From assembly GCA_012514645.1 (NCBI GenBank), contig JAAYZW010000210.1, positions 1 through 33,043 on the forward strand: 33,043 nucleotides of DNA, read 5' to 3'. A program made the translations under genes and the position numbers. Shown here one piece after another: positions 7,504-15,455 of the stretch (position 1 is the stretch's first letter; every line of letters starts with the position of its first letter). Below the pieces are notes generated by a model. The model searched no databases and was not told the DNA's origin. It saw only the letters and a list, made by a program, of their open reading frames with translations. Source of the stretch: Chloroflexota bacterium (GTDB taxonomy: Bacteria; Chloroflexota; Anaerolineae; Anaerolineales; Anaerolineaceae).

Positions 7504-8964
7504 TTACAACCTACGGTTTTTGGTTTTCGCTTCTTCCCAGAGAGCGTCCATTTCTTCAAAACTCAAATCTTCAACCTGTTTCCCTTGCCTGGCAGCCGCG
7601 GATTCAATATAACCAAAGCGCTCGCGGAAGCGGACGTTGGTCTCCCGCAGTGCCATCTCTGGATCAATCTCCAGCCAACGCAGCAGGTTTACCACCGCAA
7701 ACAAGACATCCCCGGCTTCCGATTGCTTTCTCTCCGGCGTATCAGCTTCTTTAAGCTCCTGTAGCTCTTCGTGAATCTTCGCAATGACTGGGTCAATCGT
7801 CTTCCAGTCAAATCCCACGCGCTGGGCTCGTTGCTGAATCTGGTCTGCCTGGGTCAGTGCCGGCAGGGCGGTCGGGATACCATCCAGCATGCTCTTGCGT
7901 TCCTCGCCTTTGCTTTTGCGCTCCTCTGCCTTTATCTGCTCCCAATTATGCAGAACGCCATCAACTGATTCGACATCCTGCCCACCAAAAACATGCGGAT
8001 GCCGGCGAACGATCTTTTCACTGACATCAGCGATCACATCGGTCATGTTGAAATCCTGGTTTTCGGTGGCGATTTGGGCATGCAAAACAATCTGCAAAAG
8101 CAGGTCGCCCAATTCTTCCACCAGGTGGTCAGCGTTTTCTTCATCGAGCGCTTCCAACACCTCATAGCTCTCCTGCAAAAGATAGGGTCGCAAACTCATG
8201 TGGGTTTGCTCGCGATCCCAGGGGCAGCCATCAGGCGCCCGCAGTCGCGCGATGATTTGTTGAAAATCTTCGAACGCTCTGCCATTTTCTCTGGCTGGCA
8301 GGTACAGCGTGGTCATCAGACCGGTGTGAAGGCTTTGATCAATTTCATAAAGCGGAATTTCTTCGACGAGTTCATCCGGCAGACCGGCATTATGAATCAG
8401 TTTTACCGGATATTCATCGGGATAAGCGTTCATTAAGGTAAGTTTCAGGTCGCTGGCTTCCATGCCTGGTCGCAGATTTGAGATCAGCGCGGGGCTGGAG
8501 GCAGGGAAGAAAGGGATCTCTATTGAAGCCAGGTAAAGTGAGTCAGTTAAAACCAGCTTTGGGTGCGGGTCAATACCCAGCGCGGAACAAACCGGTTCCA
8601 GGAAGCTCATTCCATCGATAACACGCACCGCAATATCGCTGTCTGCGACTCTGGCGAGGATTTCCCGCACGGTTTCTTCAGCGATAAACGGGCTCCCGGG
8701 CACCGCGTAAGTGATGCCGCCTTGTTGCTGAGCGATTTGGATAATTTTTTCGGCAATATCCTTACCATAATCGCTGGATAAGTACTCATCTTCGCCGTCG
8801 AAGCTGTTTACCACCAGGTTTTCTGGAAGATCTGAAAATACCGGGTGGTAGCGGGTACGCGCCCAAAGTTCATCAATCTGGGTAAGCCAGTCCCATGCTT
8901 CCCTGGTCAGGTTATTGGCACCAGCCGGTCCCAGCCCTACGATTACGATTACTTTATTTTCCAT
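7504..8964 (-). CDS. mazG: Tetrapyrrole methylase-like / MazG nucleoside triphosphate pyrophosphohydrolase fusion
   Basis: Two-part protein like B. subtilis YabN. The N-terminal half (about residues 1-225, VIVIVGLGPAGANNLT and YAVPGSPFIAEETV) belongs to the SAM-dependent tetrapyrrole methylase fold, of unknown substrate in this fusion. The C-terminal half holds MazG modules that hydrolyse NTPs to NMP and pyrophosphate: DGCPWDREQTHMSLRPYLLQ and the metal-binding ELGDLLLQIVLHAQ, then a second, weaker module near 400-470 (EAGDVLFAVVNLLRW). I chose ATG 8964 over TTG 8982 because GAAGG lies four bases before it and the domain starts at once. It stands upstream of murJ and is separated from rpsI by a hairpin. 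Confidence 0.93.
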   Translation of the reverse strand: MENKVIVIVGLGPAGANNLTREAWDWLTQIDELWARTRYHPVFSDLPENLVVNSFDGEDEYLSSDYGKDIAEKIIQIAQQQGGITYAVPGSPFIAEETVREILARVADSDIAVRVIDGMSFLEPVCSALGIDPHPKLVLTDSLYLASIEIPFFPASSPALISNLRPGMEASDLKLTLMNAYPDEYPVKLIHNAGLPDELVEEIPLYEIDQSLHTGLMTTLYLPARENGRAFEDFQQIIARLRAPDGCPWDREQTHMSLRPYLLQESYEVLEALDEENADHLVEELGDLLLQIVLHAQIATENQDFNMTDVIADVSEKIVRRHPHVFGGQDVESVDGVLHNWEQIKAEERKSKGEERKSMLDGIPTALPALTQADQIQQRAQRVGFDWKTIDPVIAKIHEELQELKEADTPERKQSEAGDVLFAVVNLLRWLEIDPEMALRETNVRFRERFGYIESAAARQGKQVEDLSFEEMDALWEEAKTKNRRL

Positions 8965-9068
8965 GAAACCTTCTTTTTCCAAACCTTGAGTGGAGGTGAT
9001 AGCGCCGCCCCCATAGACTTTGCTGCATCAAAACACGGAAACCCCGCTGCGCGTTCCTTACATAGCAA

Positions 9069-9095
9069 AGGCTGCCCCTTGAAACAGGGCAGCCT
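9069..9095 (-). terminator. Hairpin at the end of the ribosomal protein operon
   Basis: AGGCTGCCC (9069-9077) and GGGCAGCCT (9087-9095) form a perfect nine-base, GC-rich stem with a nine-base loop, about 70 bases beyond the rpsI stop. Only a short U-poor stretch follows on the minus strand (TTTGCTATG), so it may act as a weak terminator or as a 3' end stabiliser. The rest of 8965-9163 shows no gene. Confidence 0.55.
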
Positions 9096-9163
9096 CGTAA
9101 TTGTAATTCAGCAATTTGAGCCTGGGGATCCACAGGGTCGGTCTCCCCGATAACTCGAAAATC

Positions 9164-9556
9164 TTAACGCTTGGTATAGGTCGGTGCCTTGCGAGCACGT
9201 TTGAGACCGGGCTTCTTGCGTTCCTTCACGCGGGCATCGCGAGTGAGCAAACCATGTTCGCGCATGACCGGGCGCAAGCCATCATCCATCACCACCAGCG
9301 CACGCGCCAAACCAAGTTTGACAGCATCTCGCTGACCGCTGATGCCTCCGCCTGCGACTTTTACGGTTACATCAAACGATGTCGCCGGGCGACCGCTGGC
9401 TTCCAGCGCGCCCAAAATAGCCGGGGCGTCGCCAGTGCGGGGGAAGTATTCGACCAGTTCTTTGTCATTCACAGTGAAAACGCCGGTGCCTTCATAAATG
9501 CGAACGCGGGCGGTGCTTTCTTTTCGACGACCAGTTGCTTCAGAATATTGTGCCAT
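9164..9556 (-). CDS. rpsI: 30S ribosomal protein S9 (uS9)
   Basis: Small-subunit head protein whose basic C-terminal tail reaches the P-site tRNA. At 130 aa it has normal length. EATGRRKESTARVRIYEGTG near the start, GGGISGQRDAVKLGLARAL near residues 70-88 and the ending ARKAPTYTKR are family hallmarks. It lies 12 bases after rplM, the usual L13-S9 pair, and is the last gene before the hairpin at 9069-9095. Confidence 0.98.
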   Translation of the reverse strand: MAQYSEATGRRKESTARVRIYEGTGVFTVNDKELVEYFPRTGDAPAILGALEASGRPATSFDVTVKVAGGGISGQRDAVKLGLARALVVMDDGLRPVMREHGLLTRDARVKERKKPGLKRARKAPTYTKR

Positions 9557-9568
9557 AATTCCTCTTTT

Positions 9569-10000
9569 TTACTCCAGATCAAGTGGTTGCGGGCTCTGTG
9601 CCTGATGAGGGTGTTCGGGACCAGCATAAACTTTCAGGTTATCCAAATAGCGCGCAGTCAGGCGGTTTTTGGGCAGCATGCCCTGAACAGCAAAACGAAT
9701 GATGCGGTCAGGATTTTTCTCAAGCTGCCTGGTGTAATCCACCTCGTGCAATCCACCGGGATGCCCGGAGTGACGATAATATTTTTTCTCTTTAACACGG
9801 GTCGGGTTCGCCACAATTTTCTCCGCGTTAATCACGACCACATGATCTTCCAGAACCACACCTGGGGTGAAGTCTGGGCGATGTTTGCCGACCAAAATCT
9901 CCGCAAGTTTTGTCGCGAGGCGGCCAAGGGTTTTACCGGTGGCATCCACCAAGTACCACTCGCCGGTCAGTTTTCCTTTCGGAACGTATGTTTTTTCCAC
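9569..10000 (-). CDS. rplM: 50S ribosomal protein L13 (uL13)
   Basis: Early-assembling large-subunit protein, 143 aa. WYLVDATGKTLGRLATKLAEIL near residues 16-37, GKHRPDF, DHVVVINAEKI and KKYYRHSGHPGGL are all characteristic. The start is GTG at 10000 with GGAGAA upstream; the start places the conserved first residues correctly. It follows truA by 57 bases and pairs with rpsI. Confidence 0.98.
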   Translation of the reverse strand: MEKTYVPKGKLTGEWYLVDATGKTLGRLATKLAEILVGKHRPDFTPGVVLEDHVVVINAEKIVANPTRVKEKKYYRHSGHPGGLHEVDYTRQLEKNPDRIIRFAVQGMLPKNRLTARYLDNLKVYAGPEHPHQAQSPQPLDLE

Positions 10001-10057
10001 TTTAACTTCTCCGTTTATTCAAACCCTAAGCAAAATGCCCGGGCAAACTTAATTTTC

Positions 10058-10810
10058 TTAATCCTCAGCATAACGAACGCTCATCATGGTCAAGCCCCTG
10101 GCAGGTGCCAGCGCTACGATTTCCGTGCTGCCGGTTTCCAGCCCCTGCCGGATAATTCCGACCGGCGCTTCCTTGATTCCAACCTTCACGAGCACGTAAA
10201 CGATACGCCTGACCATATGGTACAAAAACGCATTGCCGGTGATGGAAAATTCCATCACGCTAGCTCCTGGCTGTTGCCATTCCGCCTGCTCGATCCGCCG
10301 AAAGCTGGTGCCGGTTTCTGAGAGCGGGCGACCAAAAGCGATAAAATCGTGCTCACCAAGCAGATCAGCTGCTGCCTGGTTCATCAGATTGATGTCCGGT
10401 TGGAGGTCAAGCCGCCAAGCAAAACGATCTCGCAGTGGGTCACGTGCAGGCTGCCAATATATGCGGTATAAATAATTGCGGGCAAGGGCGTCATAACGGG
10501 GGTGGAATTGTGCCGTTGTCTGCTCCAGTCTCTGAACCTGGATATCAGCCGGCAGATGGTAATTCAGGGCGCTGAGCAATTTCTGGTCACCGTGTTTCCA
10601 GTCTAACTCGAAACTGACAACCTGACCGCTGGCGTGTACGCCAGTGTCAGTGCGACCAGCAGTCAGGATACTCCTGCCCTGCCAGCCCAGTGTTCTCAGG
10701 GCATCTTCAAAGACTCCCTGCACGCTCGTTTTTTCCAACTGCCGCTGAAAGCCGCTGTATTGCGTGCCTTCGTAAGCAAGGATAAGTTTGTAATGTGCCA
10801 TGCCTTTCAT
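10058..10810 (-). CDS. truA: tRNA pseudouridine(38-40) synthase TruA
   Basis: Makes pseudouridine at positions 38-40 of the tRNA anticodon arm. At 250 aa it has normal length. YEGTQYSGFQRQ near residues 14-25 and the catalytic AGRTDTGVHASGQV (about 51-64, catalytic Asp in RTD) are diagnostic; FLYHMVRRIV near 195-204 is the conserved C-terminal motif. Two starts are possible, ATG 10810 and ATG 10801; neither has a clearly better ribosome binding site, and family alignment slightly favours 10801. It sits between rplQ and rplM, a common place for truA. Confidence 0.96.
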   Translation of the reverse strand: MKGMAHYKLILAYEGTQYSGFQRQLEKTSVQGVFEDALRTLGWQGRSILTAGRTDTGVHASGQVVSFELDWKHGDQKLLSALNYHLPADIQVQRLEQTTAQFHPRYDALARNYLYRIYWQPARDPLRDRFAWRLDLQPDINLMNQAAADLLGEHDFIAFGRPLSETGTSFRRIEQAEWQQPGASVMEFSITGNAFLYHMVRRIVYVLVKVGIKEAPVGIIRQGLETGSTEIVALAPARGLTMMSVRYAED

Positions 10811-10841
10811 CTCACCCGAAAGGCAATTAATTTCACCGCGA

Positions 10842-11225
10842 TTACTCTGATACCAGCTCTAAAACCACCATCTCGGCATTGTCGCCTTGACGGGGACCAA
10901 GTTTTAGCAGGCGGGTATAACCACCCTTGCGGGAGGTGAAACGCGGTGCGATATCATCAAATAATTTCTTAACAATTTCACCACTGGCATTGCCAAGATA
11001 GCCGGCAGCCTGGCGTCGGGCATTAACTTTCTCGATATCATCTGCCTTCTGGACATTCTTTGCCAGGGTGATCAATTTTTCAGCATCTGGCTGGATTGCT
11101 TTCGCTTTCGCCAGGGTTGTCTGAATTCTTTCGTATTCAAAAAGCTGCATTATCATCGTCTTACGCATTGCGGTGCGGTGACCATAGGTGCGATTGAGAC
11201 GTTTCCCTTTAATTTGGTGACGCAT
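10842..11225 (-). CDS. rplQ: 50S ribosomal protein L17 (bL17)
   Basis: Large-subunit protein near the exit tunnel, 127 aa. The N-terminal signature MRHQIKGKRLNRTYGHRTAM and FEYERIQTTLAKAKAIQPDAEKLI near residues 29-52 identify it. The fully bacterial length includes the C-terminal GYTRLLKLGPRQGDNAEM. Its start shares one base with the rpoA stop, the standard end of the alpha operon. Confidence 0.98.
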   Translation of the reverse strand: MRHQIKGKRLNRTYGHRTAMRKTMIMQLFEYERIQTTLAKAKAIQPDAEKLITLAKNVQKADDIEKVNARRQAAGYLGNASGEIVKKLFDDIAPRFTSRKGGYTRLLKLGPRQGDNAEMVVLELVSE

Positions 11226-12196
11226 TACTCGTTCTCCAGTTCATCTTCTTTCCAATATTCTTTTGCGATCATTCTGTCCTTGAGTTCAGCCAGGCTTTTG
11301 TCTCCGAAATTGCGAATAGAGAGCATCGCGCTTTCGCCTTTGTCAAAAAGTTCAAGCACATCACCGATCGTGGTGATTCCGGTACGTTTCAGCGAGTTGA
11401 AAACACGAACGCCAAGTTCAAGCGCTTCAATCGGGGTTTCAATGACATCCCGGTTAAGCGCGGGTTGTTCAGGTTGAACTTCTTCAACTGGCTTGGTCAG
11501 TCGTTCTTCGTCGGTTCCGCTGATGAGATCAAGTTGGTTCCTTAAGATCTCCGATGAGCCGATCAGGGCTTTCTCAGGGGAAATTGTGCCGTCCGTCCAG
11601 ATTTCAAGCGTAAGGCGGTCGTAGTCGGTGCTGTGACCAACACGAGCGCTGGTGACTTCCCAATTTACCCGCCGCACTGGTGAGAAAATCGCATCCACCG
11701 GCAAAACGCCAATCGCAAGGTGATCAGACCGGTCACTGGCGGGAACAAATCCGCGGCCTTTTTTCACGGTCATTTCCATTTCAACATGGGCGTCATTTTC
11801 ACTGATACTGAAAAGATAACTTTCCGGGTTGATAATTTCAACTTCTGGCGGGCACTCAATATCAGCGCCAGTGATGGTGCCCTGACCTCTGACCTCAAGA
11901 TGAATGTTCGCTGTATCTACGTTATGAAGCTTAAAGCGCAGTTCCTTGATGTTCAACATCACCTGAATAACATCCTCACGGACACCAGGAATGGTGCTGA
12001 ATTCGTGCATCACATCTGCGACATGGAGCGTTGTGACGGCTGCGCCTTCCAAAGACGACAGCAGCACACGGCGCAAGGCGTTCCCAAGGGTGACGCCAAA
12101 GCCGCGTTCCAGCGGGCCAATGGTGAACTTACCATAGTCCCTGAGCTCTTCTGAACGCTCAATTTTTGGTTCTACCAATTCCATTTTCTTTGCCAC
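11225..12196 (-). CDS. rpoA: DNA-directed RNA polymerase subunit alpha
   Basis: Alpha subunit that nucleates RNA polymerase assembly and contacts upstream promoter DNA and activators. The 323 aa comprise the N-terminal dimerisation domain (about residues 1-230, FTIGPLERGFGVTLGNALRRVLLSS near 26-50) and a C-terminal domain (about 250-315, TPIEALELGVRVFNSLKRTGI and IRNFGDKSLAELKDRM). The start is GTG at 12196 with GAGGT upstream. It lies between rpsD and rplQ as in other alpha operons. Confidence 0.99.
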   Translation of the reverse strand: MAKKMELVEPKIERSEELRDYGKFTIGPLERGFGVTLGNALRRVLLSSLEGAAVTTLHVADVMHEFSTIPGVREDVIQVMLNIKELRFKLHNVDTANIHLEVRGQGTITGADIECPPEVEIINPESYLFSISENDAHVEMEMTVKKGRGFVPASDRSDHLAIGVLPVDAIFSPVRRVNWEVTSARVGHSTDYDRLTLEIWTDGTISPEKALIGSSEILRNQLDLISGTDEERLTKPVEEVQPEQPALNRDVIETPIEALELGVRVFNSLKRTGITTIGDVLELFDKGESAMLSIRNFGDKSLAELKDRMIAKEYWKEDELENE

Positions 12197-12249
12197 GGTT
12201 TACCTCTTATCAGTCTAACGAATATTAAGGACTGCACTAAGCCTTCTGA

Positions 12250-12888
12250 TTAGCGAGAATAATATTCAACGATCAGTTGCTCTTCAAGGTTACCATCAAT
12301 CTCAGATCGTTCCGGCGCGCGCAGCATGCGACCAGTCAGGTTGCTCAGATCGCGAGCCAACCAGGTTGGCACGGTGCGTCCTTCTGCCTCTTCGCGCAGG
12401 TGCTTGAAGTATGCGTTGCCTTTGGAACTTTCTTTCACACTGATAACATCATCGACATCAATCCCAATCGAGGGAACATCAGCCCGGCGGCCATTGACCA
12501 GAAAATGTCCATGGCTTACCAGGATGCGAGCCTGGGGTCGGCTCGAGGCGAACCCAAGGCGGTAAACGACGTTTGCCAGCCTGGTTTCCAGGATGGCCAA
12601 CAAGTTGCTGCCGGTCTGTCCGCGCATAGCCACAGCCTGGCTGTAGAATCGACGGAACTGGCGTTCGTAGATGCCATAAACGCGGCGGGCTTTTTGCTTG
12701 GCGCGCAGCTGCTTTCCGTAGTCAGACTGACGAGCAGGTCGGGCTGCAAACATTTTGCCGTGCATTCCCGGAGGGTAAGGTCTCTTCTCAAAAGAGCATT
12801 TCGGTGTGTAACAGCGGTATCCCTTCAGGAAAAGCTTTTCACCCTCTCGACGACATAATCGACAAACTGAATCTGTATATCTTGCCAT
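12250..12888 (-). CDS. rpsD: 30S ribosomal protein S4 (uS4), zinc-binding type
   Basis: Primary 16S rRNA binder that starts 30S assembly and, in other bacteria, represses the alpha operon. At 212 aa it has normal length. Four cysteines at residues 9, 12, 26 and 31 give the C-x2-C-x13-C-x4-C zinc knuckle of the C+ form. The S4 RNA-binding domain (LETRLANVVYRLGFASSRPQAR near 95-116) follows. It is 24 bases after rpsK. Confidence 0.98.
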   Translation of the reverse strand: MARYTDSVCRLCRREGEKLFLKGYRCYTPKCSFEKRPYPPGMHGKMFAARPARQSDYGKQLRAKQKARRVYGIYERQFRRFYSQAVAMRGQTGSNLLAILETRLANVVYRLGFASSRPQARILVSHGHFLVNGRRADVPSIGIDVDDVISVKESSKGNAYFKHLREEAEGRTVPTWLARDLSNLTGRMLRAPERSEIDGNLEEQLIVEYYSR

Positions 12889-12912
12889 ATTATTAAATCC
12901 TTTTCTTTTGTA

Positions 12913-13317
12913 CTACACGCGGCGTTTCTTAGGAGGTCTGCAGCCGTTGTGGGGCACGGGGGTCAGGTCGGTAATTCTGATCACCTTCAACCCGATTGCC
13001 TGAACGGCGCGAATGGCAGCTTCCCGACCGGGACCGGGACCCTTGACAAACAGTTCCACTTCCTGCAAACCCATTTGCTGGGCTACTTTGATGGTCTGTT
13101 CTGTCGCCATTCGGGCAGCGAAAGGTGTGCTCTTGCGGGAACCTTTAAAACCAGCGGTACCGGAACTGCCCCAGCAAACAGTATTGCCCTGGAGGTCGGT
13201 GACCGTTACGATGGTGTTATTAAAGGACGCGAAAACGTGCACCTGTCCTGTCGAAAGTTGGCGCTTAACTCTGCGGGAACTTGTAGTTCTTCGCGCTGTT
13301 CGTGCTTGTTTAGCCAT
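12913..13317 (-). CDS. rpsK: 30S ribosomal protein S11 (uS11)
   Basis: Platform protein of the small subunit near the mRNA exit. At 134 aa it has normal length. [19 protein letters not shown] near residues 27-45, [18 protein letters not shown] and the C-terminal [16 protein letters not shown] are highly conserved. A 105-base spacer that can fold separates it from rpsM, unlike the tight packing elsewhere. Confidence 0.99.
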   Translation of the reverse strand: MAKQARTARRTTSSRRVKRQLSTGQVHVFASFNNTIVTVTDLQGNTVCWGSSGTAGFKGSRKSTPFAARMATEQTIKVAQQMGLQEVELFVKGPGPGREAAIRAVQAIGLKVIRITDLTPVPHNGCRPPKKRRV

Positions 13318-13360
13318 ATTTCTTCCTCACTCAATCCTTCAAACTCTGAAATTTCGCACA

Positions 13361-13398
13361 CCAGGTTGCCGCTGGGGAGAAAGGGAACCCCATCCTGG
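13361..13398 (-). other. Structured spacer between rpsM and rpsK
   Basis: Within the 105-base gap, CCAGG (13361-13365) pairs with CCTGG (13394-13398), and TGGGG (13373-13377) pairs with CCCCA (13388-13392), giving a two-part stem with an internal loop. It could be a regulatory or processing site in the alpha operon. There is no U tract, so it is not a clear terminator. Confidence 0.4.
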
Positions 13399-13422
13399 CG
13401 ATTGGAATCTCAGTTATTGATC

Positions 13423-13812
13423 TTATTTCTTGGTTGCTCCGCGGCGGCGACCACGACCGGCAACGGTACGTTTCGGTCCCTTACGGGTGCGGGCATTTGT
13501 GCGGGTATTCTGTCCGCGCAAAGGTAGGTTTCTGCGGTGGCGCATGCCGCGATAACAACCGATTTCAACCAGGCGCTTGATGTTCATCTGAACTTCGCGG
13601 CGCAGGTCACCTTCGGTTGTTACATTCTGACCGATATATTCACGGAGTTTCGAAACTTCCTCTTCCGGCAGGTCCTTCACACGAATGTCAGGATCTACGC
13701 CAGTGGCGTCCAAAATCTCATCGGCGATTTTCGGCCCGATACCGTAGATGTAGCGTAAGCCAATCTGGATGCGCTTGTTGCGCGGGAGGTCAACACCTTC
13801 TATACGTGCCAT
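13423..13812 (-). CDS. rpsM: 30S ribosomal protein S13 (uS13)
   Basis: Head protein forming bridges to the large subunit and touching P-site tRNA. At 129 aa it is slightly longer than the E. coli protein. [21 protein letters not shown] at the start contains the family motif, and [17 protein letters not shown] near residues 87-103 with the basic tail confirm it. It starts 10 bases after rpmJ, the usual order. Confidence 0.98.
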   Translation of the reverse strand: MARIEGVDLPRNKRIQIGLRYIYGIGPKIADEILDATGVDPDIRVKDLPEEEVSKLREYIGQNVTTEGDLRREVQMNIKRLVEIGCYRGMRHRRNLPLRGQNTRTNARTRKGPKRTVAGRGRRRGATKK

Positions 13813-13822
13813 ATTCTATTAC

Positions 13823-13936
13823 CTATCCTTGTCGCTGCTTGTGTCTTGGGTTGGTGCAAATAACGTAAAGCCGACCTTCACGTTTAACGATTTTACACTT
13901 GTTACAGCGCTTTTTTATTGAAGCTGATACTTTCAT
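13823..13936 (-). CDS. rpmJ: 50S ribosomal protein L36 (bL36), zinc-binding type
   Basis: Translating the minus strand from ATG 13936 gives a 37-residue protein beginning [20 protein letters not shown] and ending PRHKQRQG before TAG. C11, C14, C27 and H32 form the C-x2-C-x12-C-x4-H zinc site of the C+ form. It is small and basic and sits between map and rpsM, as expected; infA, which normally lies between map and rpmJ, is not present. Confidence 0.97.
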   Translation of the reverse strand: MKVSASIKKRCNKCKIVKREGRLYVICTNPRHKQRQG

Positions 13937-14009
13937 CAGTCAAACTCCTTCTTCTCTCTGCAAAGTTACTATTATACGTCTTTCCCTTACTCTTAGCAAG
14001 GTCTGGTTT

Positions 14010-14789
14010 TCATAAACTCGTCAATACCAGCGGACCGTCCTTGGTAACAGCCACAGTATCTTCCTGGTGCGCAGTCAGCCCACCGTTCTTTGAAACCACG
14101 GTCCAGTGGTCAGCCAACACCCTGGTCTGGCGGGTGCCAACCAGTACCATCGGTTCGATCGCGATGGTCATGCCCTCACGAAGCAAAAAGCCCGTACCAG
14201 GGTTACCATAGTTGGTCAGTTGTGGGCTTTCATGCATTTCTCTGCCTACGCCATGACCCGTGTAGGTATGCGTGCAAAAATAACCTTCGCTTTCGACATA
14301 TTCTTCGATCGCCGCGCCAACATCACCGCTGTAATTGCCGGGAACCATCAGCGTGATCGCAATCTCGAGTGCTTTGGCAGTTACATCGATCAGATGCTGC
14401 GCCTTAGGTGAAATTTCTCCCACCCCAACAGTAAAGGCTGCGTCTCCGACGAACCCCTGGTAAACCGTGCCGCAGTCGACCGAGATGATGTCGCCTTCCT
14501 TCAATTTGCGATTCCCGGGAATGCCGTGTACCAACACTTCGTTGATGCTGGTGCAGATACTGCCGGGAAAAGGCACGCCATTGCCCGGATCGTAATCTTT
14601 GAACGGGGAATAGACACCATGCTTTTTTTGGAAGCTTTCTGCCACTTCATTTAACTCACCAGTGGTCACACCAGGCGCAATAGCCGCCTTAACTTCCTCG
14701 AGTGTCAGCCGATTCAAGCGCCCTGCTTCGCGCATAATCGCGATTTCGGAAGCCGATTTGATGTTAATCCTTGATTCAAAACCGTACAT
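14010..14789 (-). CDS. map: Methionine aminopeptidase, type I
   Basis: Removes the N-terminal methionine from nascent proteins. At 259 aa it has normal type I length. The five metal ligands can be placed: D105 and D116 (SVDCGTVYQGFVGDAAF), H179 (TGHGVG), E212 (AIEP) and E243 (HQEDTV). The start shares a base with the adk stop, so adk and map are translationally coupled. The 73-base gap to rpmJ holds no infA. Confidence 0.98.
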   Translation of the reverse strand: MYGFESRINIKSASEIAIMREAGRLNRLTLEEVKAAIAPGVTTGELNEVAESFQKKHGVYSPFKDYDPGNGVPFPGSICTSINEVLVHGIPGNRKLKEGDIISVDCGTVYQGFVGDAAFTVGVGEISPKAQHLIDVTAKALEIAITLMVPGNYSGDVGAAIEEYVESEGYFCTHTYTGHGVGREMHESPQLTNYGNPGTGFLLREGMTIAIEPMVLVGTRQTRVLADHWTVVSKNGGLTAHQEDTVAVTKDGPLVLTSL

Positions 14790-15445
14790 TATGCCTTCGC
14801 ACCCTTCAAAATCTCTTCTGTCACTCTGTCGATCGGCTGAGTGCCATCAATCTCCAATAGCGTGCCGGCATTTTGATAGTACTCGATCAGCGGAGATGTC
14901 TGCTCGTAATAAACTTCAATGCGATGAACAACAGTTTCAGGTTTGTCGTCTTCTCTTTGGTAAAGGTCAGTGCCATCAAAATCGTCCACCCATTTTACGA
15001 TGGGCGGATTGTAGAGCGCATGATAAACGCGCCCCGACCTGCTCACCCAGCGACCACTGAGCCGCTCAACCAAAACCTGGTTGGGCACAGTGATAAAAGG
15101 AACCATGTCCACTTTACCGCCGATCTTCTCAAGCAGGGCATCAAACGCTTCTGCCTGGGCAGGTGTGCGCGGAAAGCCATCCATCACAGCGCCCTTCTCG
15201 CAATCCGGTCGGCTCAAGCGTTCTTCAACCATTGCGATGGTTACATCGTCGGGAACGAGCTCGCCTTTGTTCATAAAACTGGCAGCAAGTCTTCCCAGCT
15301 CGGTTTCGTTTGACAGGTTCTCTCTAAACAAATCACCGGTCGAAACATGCACAAGACCAAGCTCCTCGGCAATTATTTTTGCCTGGGTGCCCTTTCCGGC
15401 TCCCGGAGGTCCGAGCATGACGATGTAAGTCGCTTTTTCGTTCAT
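14789..15445 (-). CDS. adk: Adenylate kinase
   Basis: Interconverts AMP and ATP with two ADP, balancing the adenylate pool. At 218 aa it is the long form with a full LID. The P-loop is GPPGAGKGT at residues 12-20; DGFPRTPAQAEAFD near 90-103 and GRWVSRSGRVYH (LID start, near 128-139) are typical. The LID has no cysteines, so it is not the zinc form. It lies between secY and map, as in most spc operons. Confidence 0.98.
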   Translation of the reverse strand: MNEKATYIVMLGPPGAGKGTQAKIIAEELGLVHVSTGDLFRENLSNETELGRLAASFMNKGELVPDDVTIAMVEERLSRPDCEKGAVMDGFPRTPAQAEAFDALLEKIGGKVDMVPFITVPNQVLVERLSGRWVSRSGRVYHALYNPPIVKWVDDFDGTDLYQREDDKPETVVHRIEVYYEQTSPLIEYYQNAGTLLEIDGTQPIDRVTEEILKGAKA

Positions 15446-15455
15446 TTCATGTAGC

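Noticed and set aside
9116-10321. 401-codon open frame on the plus strand
   Set aside because: It is antisense to rpsI, rplM and the end of truA, all certain genes. The translation shows no family features, and the openness follows from codon bias of the genes beneath.
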